From: Myxococcales bacterium
Lineage (GTDB): Bacteria; Myxococcota_A; Polyangia; Polyangiales; GCA-016699535
DNA length: 64,000 nucleotides
Assembly: GCA_016699535.1 (NCBI GenBank)
Contig: CP064980.1
Location: forward strand, 3,170,001-3,234,000
Direction: 5' to 3'
The position numbers and the translations under genes were made by a program. Under the pieces are notes generated by a model. It did no database searches. It was not told where the DNA came from and worked only from the letters and a program-made list of their open reading frames with translations. Below, one piece after another: positions 29,238 to 36,932 of this stretch. Within the stretch, counting starts at the first letter, position 1. Each line of letters starts with the position of its first letter.

Positions 29238-30856
29238 GTGCCCTCCGCCGAGGCAAAACGCGAGCCAGAAAAATTACCAAGAACGATTGGGCGTTACCAT
29301 ATTCTGGGTCACCTCGCATCGGGCGGTATGGCTGAAGTCTTGCTTGCAAAGTTGCTGGGTCCCAGTGGCTTTGAACGCCCTGTCATCATCAAGCGAATCT
29401 TGCCCCACCTCGCAAAACGCACGGAATTCGTCAAAATGTTCTTGGATGAAGCGCGCATCATCGCAGCGATTCGTCACCCCAACGTCGTGCAAGTTCAAGA
29501 CTTGGTTCACGATGGCACCGAACTTTACCTCGTCATGGAATATCTGCCGGGTGAAAGTCTGGCTGGTATTATCACCCGCTATAAATCCATGGGTGAGCGC
29601 TTAGATTTTGCGCTTTGCGCTCACATTATTTCAGAAGCCTGCGCTGGTCTGCATGCCGCGCACGATCTTAAAGATCCCGATGGTCACCCACGCGAGATCG
29701 TCCACCGCGACATCTCGCCTCAAAACATCTTTGTGACCTATGATGGAACCACCAAAGTCCTTGATTTCGGCATTGCGAAAGCAAGCGATCGCGTTACTAG
29801 TACGGAAGCAGGTCAACTCAAAGGCAAATTTGCATACATGTCTCCGGAACAATGCCAAGGGCTGGCTTTGGACCGACGAACCGATATCTTTGCACTAGGC
29901 ATTGTGCTCTACGAGCTCTCCACCCAAAAACGACTCTTCGCTCGAACCAATGCCATGAAAACGCTCGAAGCGATTTGTTATGGCGACTTTCCTGCCCCAT
30001 CCACCCATATTGATAACTACCCGGCAGAACTCGAGCGTGTCGTACTCAAAGCCTTAAGTAAAAAACGGGAGGACCGCTATCAAACAGCAGCCGACATGCG
30101 CAGAGACTTAGTCGGCGTTGTCTCTTCCCTTGGCTTTCAAGGTATTCCTGAAGAAACCTTAGCGGCACAGATGGTCGATGTCTTTGCTGATCGTGTGGCT
30201 GAAAAGCACGAGTTGCTTCGTCGGGTGCGTAGCGGCTCAACCCTATCGCATATTCCTGCGGCAGAAATAGGCTCCGATCTCGAAGCCGAGGAAGGGTCGC
30301 GACCTTCTCTTACAAAGGGCCTTGCCACAAGTGGCGTGCATCGCGTTGACACCAGCGCAGGAACCAGTGTCATGACCTCTGGAAAAAAGCGTTCCGCCTG
30401 GTGGTGGCTACTTGCTGCAGCCATTATTGGAACGTCATTTTTTATCGTTAAAACCTCCACAAAAGCGCCATCGCCTGGCCAAAACAAAGCCTTTCCAGAA
30501 GCAAACTCTCTACGATCTGATCCGGTAGCAGAACGGCAAACACCCCCACCGGCCGAAAAAGCCAAGCAGAGCATCGCCCTAAGTATCGATAGCGTCCCAC
30601 CTGAAGCCGAGGTCAGTCTCGATGGTGAAGTTGCCGGAAGCACGCCACTTACACTCGAACTAAAAGAGGAAGCACCCCACTTCTGATACAGGTTCAAAGC
30701 AAAGGCTTTAAACTCTATGAGCGACGCCTCGTTCCGAGCTCCGATCAACAACTGCACCTTGTCCTTGAACGCATCCCCACAAAGATACGCAAAACAAAGG
30801 CATCACCAAAGAGCGAGGAGCCCGACAACGGCGGCGGATTTAGACGCTTTAATTAG
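29238..30856 (+). CDS. Ser/Thr protein kinase with membrane helix and PEGA domain; one-base frame break near 30677
   Basis: Hanks-type kinase. Numbered from the ATG at 29220, the Gly loop is ASGGMAEV (33-40), the catalytic Lys is K58 (VIIKRI), HRDISPQN lies at 162-169 and DFG at 182-184, followed by GKFAYMSPEQ: all key residues are present. A single membrane helix (about 393-411) anchors it, and a PEGA-like domain (VPPEAEVSLDGEVAGSTPL) follows outside. I prefer GTG 29238 to ATG 29220 because AAGGGAGG at 29224-29231 is ideally placed before it. The frame stops at 30686; one extra C in CCCC (30675-30678) restores LLIQVQSKGFKLYERRLVP and an end at 30856. Corrected length is about 539 aa. Confidence 0.88.
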
Positions 30857-30907
30857 TACTCTGACCTAGAAGCTTGCAGCGATGCGGGTTAATGTCCGGA
30901 CGTCGCT

Positions 30908-32491
30908 ATGGATAAACCGGCCCCGAAAACAAACTCTCAAACTGTAACGCGCTCTGCGTTAACCGTTGCATCGGGGACACTGCTTTCACGCATTTTCGGG
31001 GCTCTTCGGGACGCTGTGATTGCTGCTGTTTTTTCGTTGAAGCACACCGATGCATTTTTCATAGCGTTCACGATTCCGAATTCGCTACGGGTCTTGCTCG
31101 GTGAAGGGGCGATTTCAGGAGCCTTTGTTCCAGTCCTTTCGCAAACCCATGAACGCGAACCTGAGCGCTACAACCATGTTTTCGGCGCTTTGTTTGGGAT
31201 GATGGGACTGATCTTATTTGCTGTCACGGCCCTGGGTGTGCTCTGCGCACCTTATCTCGTATCGATGTTTGCAGCGGGCTACCTTGAGCACCCCGAGAAG
31301 TTTGACCTAACCGTTCAACTAACGCAGGTGGTCTTTCCCTATATTTTCTTGATGGGTATTGCCGCGCTTTTTACAGCCAGTCTTCATACACTGGGTGTTT
31401 TCTCCGTTCCCGCTTTTAGCCCTGTGTTTTTAAACATAGCGCTTATCTCAGCAGCGTTTGTACTGCCAAGTTGGCTAAGGCTACACGGCTATCCCGCGGT
31501 ACTTTCTCTTTCCTTGGGAGCTTTGGCTGGAGGTGTTCTGCAAATTCTCTCACAGCTCCCTGTTTTGCTCAAGCGTAAAGCCATGGCCCTACCGCGAATC
31601 GATTTCAAAGACCCTGCTGTAAGGAAGGCGCTTCGCTTGCTCTTGCCGCTGATCCTTGGACTCGGAACCTACCAACTTAATGTGATGGCCTCTCGCCTGC
31701 TTGCATCATTCCTTGCAACTGGCGCGCAAAGCTATCTCTACTACAGCCAACGTTTGGTTGAAATTCCGCAAGGCATGATCGCTTTGGCCATTGGCGCTGC
31801 TGCACTGCCTACCCTCTCAAAACTGATTAGCAAGGGAGAGCACCAAGCGGCGCAGCAAACGCTTAACGATGCTTGGCGGCTTTCATTGTTTATCACAATC
31901 CCTGCAACGGTTTTTCTTACTGGCTTTGCCGATGCCACGGTGAGTGTCGTGCTTGGCCGCGGCAACTTCGACTCAGAGCAAATCCGTCAGACGGGCGCTG
32001 CCTTACGCGCACAGGCGATTGGTATCTGGGCGATTTCAAGCGTGCGAATTCTTATCCCCCTGTTTCATGCAAACAGCGACACCCGCTCGCCAGTAAAGGC
32101 TAGCATGATTAATCTCGCCATCTTCGTGACGAGTTCCGTCGTCTTGATGCAGTTTTGGGGACACCAAGGAATTGCCGCGAGCATCGCACTCGCGGGGATC
32201 GCGCAACTTGCTGTGCTTATTCTACTCAGTAGACGCACGGGCCTTAGTCCTTCGCTTCGCCCGGTGCTCCACAGCAGCTGGCGTATTGTCGTGTGCTCAA
32301 TGCCCATGATGTTGCTATTGTTGGGGGTTAATCATTTCTTTAACTGGGCAGTGCAAAAAAGTTCCTGGCTCTCGATTGCTGTCTACCTAGGCACAACCCT
32401 CCTTGCTGCAATCGTGTATACGGGGATGGCAAAACTGATTCGACTTCCAGAGCAGCAACACTTTTTCGACGCATTTAGACGTCGAAAATGA
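30908..32491 (+). CDS. murJ: Lipid II flippase MurJ
   Basis: Integral membrane protein of the MOP superfamily that flips lipid II across the inner membrane for peptidoglycan synthesis. The 527-aa length, 14-helix hydrophobic profile and blocks such as SRIFGALRDAVIAAVFS, TDAFFIAFTIPNSLRVLLGEGAISGAFVPVL, and VEIPQGMIALAIGAAALPTLS are all characteristic; the Arg/Asp/Gly-rich N-terminal motif corresponds to the family's SR--G--RD. It lies about 50 bases after the PEGA kinase, and both kinase and flippase could share a transcript, which in some bacteria reflects kinase control of cell-wall synthesis (inference). Confidence 0.95.
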   Translation: MDKPAPKTNSQTVTRSALTVASGTLLSRIFGALRDAVIAAVFSLKHTDAFFIAFTIPNSLRVLLGEGAISGAFVPVLSQTHEREPERYNHVFGALFGMMGLILFAVTALGVLCAPYLVSMFAAGYLEHPEKFDLTVQLTQVVFPYIFLMGIAALFTASLHTLGVFSVPAFSPVFLNIALISAAFVLPSWLRLHGYPAVLSLSLGALAGGVLQILSQLPVLLKRKAMALPRIDFKDPAVRKALRLLLPLILGLGTYQLNVMASRLLASFLATGAQSYLYYSQRLVEIPQGMIALAIGAAALPTLSKLISKGEHQAAQQTLNDAWRLSLFITIPATVFLTGFADATVSVVLGRGNFDSEQIRQTGAALRAQAIGIWAISSVRILIPLFHANSDTRSPVKASMINLAIFVTSSVVLMQFWGHQGIAASIALAGIAQLAVLILLSRRTGLSPSLRPVLHSSWRIVVCSMPMMLLLLGVNHFFNWAVQKSSWLSIAVYLGTTLLAAIVYTGMAKLIRLPEQQHFFDAFRRRK

Positions 32492-32560
32492 GGATGAAGC
32501 CATCACAGGCAAGAAACGAGGCTTTCCCCTTCATGCTATTTTGCGCTAGCTTCCGAAGCT

Positions 32561-33168
32561 ATGGAATCTGAGTTTGTCGCTGCAGCCTCTTCGTTTGAGC
32601 AATTGCCCGCACCGGTTTTTGCCGAACTTGCATTGGTGGGCCGCTCCAACGTTGGCAAATCAAGTTTGATCAACACCTTGCTTGGTCGCAAGAAACTAGC
32701 TCGCACGAGTGGTCAACCAGGTTGCACTCGCAGCCTTAATCTCTACCGAGTTCATGTGGGGCCAGGCTGTTTTGATCTCATCGATCTACCCGGGTTTGGT
32801 TACGCCAAGCGAAGCAAAAGCGAACGCAAAAAGTGGCAAAGCATGATTGAAAGCTTCCTTAACCAACGCGTTGGACTGCGCGGTATTTTACTTATCGTCG
32901 ACATTAGGCGAGGCCTGGAAGAAGAAGAACGAGATCTTAGTAATTACATCAAGTCCTTGGGTTGAGTCTGCAGATTGTCGCCACAAAGATGGACAAGCTT
33001 CCTCTAAACCAGCACAAGCTCGCCGTGGCTAAACTGAAGAAAGATACCCCTGCGCCGGTAGTTGCATTTAGTGCGCACAACCAACTTGGCAAAGAAGTAC
33101 TTTTTAGCCGAGTACTAAAACTGGTCGGCATCGACGCAGATGCCGTATCGTCCAGGCATCCGACATGA
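32561..33168 (+). CDS. engB: Ribosome-biogenesis GTPase YihA/EngB; one-base frame break near 32961
   Basis: Essential GTPase needed for large-subunit assembly. The corrected product of about 202 aa starts with SEFVAAASSFEQLP, and has G1 GRSNVGKSSL, the switch region TSGQPGCTRSLN, G3 DLPGFGYAKRS, G4 TKMDKL and G5 SAH, in the EngB order. The frame stops at 32965; one extra T in GGGTTGAG gives KSLGLSLQIVATKMD and runs on to 33168. Since G4 and G5 are required for GTP binding, the break is almost certainly a sequence error. Its stop overlaps the phosphoesterase start (ATGA). Confidence 0.9.
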
Positions 33169-34271
33169 AACTTCTTCGCATTGTTCTCAGCGATTTACAC
33201 CTCGGCACCGGCATAAAACGCGGGGAACTCAATCCTTTTGAAGACTTTGTCCACGATGATCGTTTCGCGGATCTTTTACAGTACTACGACGAAAAAGCTG
33301 GTACAGAAACTGAAATCGAACTCATCCTCAATGGGGACATTTTTGATCTCTTGAGGGTTAAAATCGATGGCAAGTGGCCGCTCGAAATCACCGAGGAGAT
33401 TGCCACCGAAAAACTTCGCAAGTGCCTTGAAGGTCATCCTCGTTTTGTTCGTTCCTTGCGAGAGTTTTTAGCCAAGGCCAAACGTCGTGTTGTGTATTTA
33501 CCCGGCAACCATGATCTCGACATGTGGTTTGCCGCACCACAGGAGCTTTTTCGACGTTACGTTGCTCCTGCGGATGGTCCAGCCGACAAGCTTCGTTTTA
33601 TTACGAGCAGCGACACGTATTATTTACCGGAAGGCATTCAGATTCGGCACGGACATCAACTCGAGCGCATCCATCGCGTGGACTACCAACACATGACGCG
33701 CACGGACAAGAGCGGTGTCGAGATTCTCAACCTTCCCTGGGGCAGCATTTGGATCCTTGAAGTCATGAACCCCGCAAAAGAACTCAGAAACCATATCGAT
33801 CGGGTGCAGCCGTTTAGGCGCTTTTTAGCTGCAGGCTTGCTCTTCGACACCAAGTTTGCGCTGCGTTTTTTGCTAATGTCATCGGTGCATTTTATTCGTC
33901 ACCGCGTGTTCCGCATTCATGTTTGGAAAGAACGTATTCGGAATTTCACAACGATTCTTCGTGAGGAAATTTTCACCATCGGCACCTACGACGACGCGGC
34001 AACCCGTGTGTTGAGGCAGTTGCGCGGCGTTCACACCCTTATTGTTGGACACAGCCATGGTCCGCGCTATCTTTCGCTGCCACGCGGGAAAGTTCTGGTT
34101 AACACCGGAACATGGATGCGCATGATTAACGTTGACTTGGAGCACTTGGGACAAAACAGCGGGCTTACTTATGCGCTTATTGAATACGATGAAGAAGGAA
34201 GGCCACAAACCTCGCTCATGCGTTGGTTTGGCAAACAGCCGACTTGCGAGACCATTCCTTATGCAGACTAG
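33165..34271 (+). CDS. Calcineurin-like metallophosphoesterase
   Basis: A 368-aa enzyme of the calcineurin-like superfamily with all five metal-ligand blocks: SDLHLG (9-14), NGDIFD (near 55), GNHDLD (near 109), a further His in IRHGHQLER, and GHSHGP (near 299). These residues bind a di-metal centre. The general form is that of LpxH-like hydrolases, but the protein is longer, and residues 200-280 form a basic, aromatic helical insert (FRRFLAAGLL, then HFIRHRVFRIHVWKERIR) that may bind membranes. The substrate is unknown. Coupled to engB by an ATGA overlap, and nine bases before the NtrC-type gene. Confidence 0.82.
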   Translation: MKLLRIVLSDLHLGTGIKRGELNPFEDFVHDDRFADLLQYYDEKAGTETEIELILNGDIFDLLRVKIDGKWPLEITEEIATEKLRKCLEGHPRFVRSLREFLAKAKRRVVYLPGNHDLDMWFAAPQELFRRYVAPADGPADKLRFITSSDTYYLPEGIQIRHGHQLERIHRVDYQHMTRTDKSGVEILNLPWGSIWILEVMNPAKELRNHIDRVQPFRRFLAAGLLFDTKFALRFLLMSSVHFIRHRVFRIHVWKERIRNFTTILREEIFTIGTYDDAATRVLRQLRGVHTLIVGHSHGPRYLSLPRGKVLVNTGTWMRMINVDLEHLGQNSGLTYALIEYDEEGRPQTSLMRWFGKQPTCETIPYAD

Positions 34272-34280
34272 GTTTTTACC

Positions 34281-35624
34281 GTGACAGAGCCCACCATAAC
34301 GCTGCTTGTCGTCGATGACGAGCTTTCAAACCGCGAATCGCTTGAAAAGATTTTCACGCGAGAAGGGTTTCGTGTTCTTTTGGCTGGCGGGGCACAAGAG
34401 GCGCTTGAACTTTGTCGCAATCACGTTGTCGATATTGTACTTTCAGATTTGATGATGCCTGGCATGAGCGGCCTTGAGTTATCGAAAGCGCTCAAAGTCG
34501 TGGCCCCCGATACGGAAATAGTGCTGATGACGGCCTACGGCACGATTGAAACCGCTGTACAAGCCATGCGGCAAGGCGCTTACGACTTTGTCGAAAAGCC
34601 GCTCAAACGCATGAACATCGTAAAAACGGTGCGCAAAGCGGCAGAGCGCGCTGCCTTGCTGGCGGAAAACCGTCACCTCAAACGCGCGCTTTTTGCCATC
34701 AGCAACCAACGCATTATTGGCTCATCCCCTGCCTTGCGCCGGGCCTTAGATACCGCACGTCAAGCTGCGCCTTCGAGTGCAACTGTTCTACTGCTAGGGC
34801 AAAGCGGTACCGGAAAAGAGCTGCTTGCTCGCTACATTCACGAGCACAGCGAACGTCAAGGTGAATTTGTAGCAGTGAACTTAGCGGCCTTACCAGAAAC
34901 CATTGTCGAAGCAGAGCTTTTTGGACACGAGCGCGGCGCGTTCACAGGGGCCATGCAAAAACGTATTGGTCGCATCGCACAGGCTAACCGCGGCACCCTA
35001 TTCTTGGATGAAATAGGCGAGCTACCTGCCGCCATTCAAGTCAAGCTTCTGCGTGTTCTTCAAGACGGAATGTATGAGCCCTTAGGCGGGAGCAAAGAGC
35101 ATGCCGATTTCCGCTTGATTGCTGCCACAAATCGAGACCTGGAGTCGGAAGTCAATGCCGGGCGTTTTCGTGAGGATTTGTATTATCGCCTTAACGTCAT
35201 TGCTATAACCTCACCGCCCCTTTCCGATAGGCGCAACGACATCCCTTTGCTGGTTGATCATTTTCTTGATCTGTACAGCAAGAAGAACAACAAGGCGACG
35301 TTTAGCTTCTCCTCAACTGCTATGGAAAAAATGTTGGGCTATGGCTGGCCCGGTAACGTTCGCGAACTTGAAAACGTGATTGAGCGCATTGTCGTCCTCA
35401 ACACGAAAGCAGTGATCGACGCCGAAGACTTGCCGCCGCCCATCTCGGATGCACAAGCCCATCAAGGCGATTTGGTGTTTTCCTTAGGTACGCCACTTGC
35501 ACAAATCGAACGTGCAGCCATTGTCGCCGCGCTCCGTCACAGCGGCGGAGACAAACAACTCGCAGCGCAACTGCTCGGCATCTCTGCGCGCACCATCTAC
35601 CGAAAATTGGAAGAAAAAACCTAA
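34281..35624 (+). CDS. NtrC-family sigma-54-dependent response regulator
   Basis: A 447-aa activator with a receiver domain (acidic pocket D12/D13, phosphoacceptor D56, K106), an AAA+ domain (GQSGTGKE Walker A, the GAFTGA loop that contacts sigma-54, TLFLDEIGELP Walker B, and the R-finger region FREDLYYRLNV) and a C-terminal Fis-type helix-turn-helix (GGDKQLAAQLLGISARTIYRKL). The start is GTG 34281. No sensor kinase gene is adjacent. It directly precedes the T2SS operon in the same direction, with 210 bases between, so control of secretion genes is possible but not shown. Confidence 0.92.
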   Translation: MTEPTITLLVVDDELSNRESLEKIFTREGFRVLLAGGAQEALELCRNHVVDIVLSDLMMPGMSGLELSKALKVVAPDTEIVLMTAYGTIETAVQAMRQGAYDFVEKPLKRMNIVKTVRKAAERAALLAENRHLKRALFAISNQRIIGSSPALRRALDTARQAAPSSATVLLLGQSGTGKELLARYIHEHSERQGEFVAVNLAALPETIVEAELFGHERGAFTGAMQKRIGRIAQANRGTLFLDEIGELPAAIQVKLLRVLQDGMYEPLGGSKEHADFRLIAATNRDLESEVNAGRFREDLYYRLNVIAITSPPLSDRRNDIPLLVDHFLDLYSKKNNKATFSFSSTAMEKMLGYGWPGNVRELENVIERIVVLNTKAVIDAEDLPPPISDAQAHQGDLVFSLGTPLAQIERAAIVAALRHSGGDKQLAAQLLGISARTIYRKLEEKT

Positions 35625-35640
35625 AAAATGCCAAGGTTGA

Positions 35641-35662
35641 CATGTTTATCGCATAAAACATG
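35641..35662. promoter_or_regulatory. Palindrome downstream of the NtrC-type regulator
   Basis: CATGTTT (35641-35647) and AAACATG (35656-35662) form a seven-base inverted repeat with an eight-base centre. A further pair, TTGACA at 35637 and TGTCAA near 35720, is also inverted. The repeat may be an operator or a weak terminator; there is no T-run after it. Confidence 0.35.
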
Positions 35663-35791
35663 CCAGCTTTGTCATGTTAGCATTTGCGATTGTTAAGTTT
35701 TTCTAAGTTTTTGCCAAACTGTCAACTCACTCCGATTTAAGCACCGTCACACTGTCAGCTTGTCGAAACACCGGTCGATGCAGAATCGAGG

Positions 35792-35820
35792 TTTATCCAC
35801 GAATTAACGTAAAATATAAG
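35792..35820 (+). promoter_or_regulatory. Possible sigma-70 promoter of the T2SS operon
   Basis: TTTATC (35792-35797) and TATAAG (35815-35820) are separated by 17 bases. The match is moderate. Transcription would begin near 35827 and leave room for the AAGG ribosome site at 35862 before the GTG start of gspC. Confidence 0.35.
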
Positions 35821-35843
35821 AGGATCTGTCAATCGTTGCAACT

Positions 35844-35859
35844 TGGCATGGTCTTTGCT
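35844..35859 (+). promoter_or_regulatory. Sigma-54-like -24/-12 element before gspC
   Basis: TGGCATG-N4-TTGCT matches the sigma-54 consensus, with the invariant GG (35845-35846) and GC (35857-35858) exactly ten bases apart. Against it, transcription would begin near 35870, at the likely GTG start of gspC (35872), leaving no leader. A sigma-54 activator gene lies just upstream. Confidence 0.35.
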
Positions 35860-35871
35860 GCAAGGCTATAC

Positions 35872-36870
35872 GTGGCTTACGAATTAAAGCAGCAACATAT
35901 CATCGTTGGGATAGTTGGCCTTACCTTTGTGCTGAGTGCCATGCTCTTTGCACACGGGTGCACACGCATCATCGCCACGAGCACACTAAGCCTCGATCCA
36001 GAACTTCAACAAACACAAAGTGGAGGCGCGCTCCCTCAATTCTCAGCACGCGGCGCCATCGGATCAGCGGCGAGCAAGCGACGTGACCCCAAGCCTCTGC
36101 TAAAAAGAAATATTTTCGATTCGGCCCTAGGACCGTTGGATCAGATTCCAGCACCCGAAGCCACAGATGGCGGCCCCCTCGTGGTCGATCCAAACGCGCC
36201 GCCACCACCGTGTGAAGGCGGGATTCGTTTAGTCGGATCATTTGCCTTTCCTAAACTTCCCGAATACTCCTTTGCCGCCATCGCAACATCGTCTCAGACC
36301 GGCATGTTGTTTCGCAGCGGTATGAGTGTTGATGGCAACATCGTTGCAGATATTTATCCCGATTTAGTTTTTCTTCGTCGTAGTGGCGGCGGATTATGCA
36401 CCCTGTCCATGTTTGGCCAAGAAGCGATGGTAAGACCGCCTAAAGCAAGCACGGCCAGTACAGCCACCACAACGGATAAAGCAGGCGCTATAAAAACGCG
36501 CACCGGTTTTGGTGTCGATGAGATCAGTGAGAACATCGAAAAGATTAGCGATACGTCGTATAATATTAATCGCTCCCTGGTCACGAAACTCCTTGAAGAC
36601 CAGTCCGCCATGATGCGTGCAGCTCGCATACGCCCTGTCAAAGAAGGCGACCGTGTTATTGGCGTCAAACTTTCAGCCATTCGAAAAACAGGACTACTGG
36701 GCCAACTTGGATTGAGCAACGGTGATGTGCTTCGCACGATCAATGGATACGACATGTCGGATCCAAGCGCGGCGCTTCAAGCCTATGCACGCCTTCGCAA
36801 TGAAAACAGCCTTACCGTTTCGGTGCTGCGAGACGGTAAGCCAGTGAACATGACGTACAACATTCGTTAA
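35872..36870 (+). CDS. gspC: Type II secretion protein GspC
   Basis: Inner-membrane protein linking the T2SS platform to the secretin. It has one N-terminal membrane helix (IIVGIVGLTFVLSAMLFA), a Pro-rich linker, the HR domain (IRLVGSFAFPKLPEYSFAAI, then GMSVDGNIVADIYPDLVFL) and a C-terminal PDZ domain (GLLGQLGLSNGDVLRTINGYDM). The frame is open from TTG 35836, but GTG 35872 has an AAGG six bases ahead and keeps the whole helix, so I prefer it. First gene of the gsp operon. Confidence 0.85.
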   Translation: MAYELKQQHIIVGIVGLTFVLSAMLFAHGCTRIIATSTLSLDPELQQTQSGGALPQFSARGAIGSAASKRRDPKPLLKRNIFDSALGPLDQIPAPEATDGGPLVVDPNAPPPPCEGGIRLVGSFAFPKLPEYSFAAIATSSQTGMLFRSGMSVDGNIVADIYPDLVFLRRSGGGLCTLSMFGQEAMVRPPKASTASTATTTDKAGAIKTRTGFGVDEISENIEKISDTSYNINRSLVTKLLEDQSAMMRAARIRPVKEGDRVIGVKLSAIRKTGLLGQLGLSNGDVLRTINGYDMSDPSAALQAYARLRNENSLTVSVLRDGKPVNMTYNIR

Positions 36871-36932
36871 GAAGATGGGAACTATGACTAAGTACACACA
36901 ACACTTTTTTTGCCGCGTGCTAAAGCGTCCTC

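Noticed and set aside
35624..35835. Small coding gene between the NtrC-type regulator and gspC
   Set aside because: No frame with a ribosome site or sensible length is present; the region holds only inverted repeats and promoter-like sequences.
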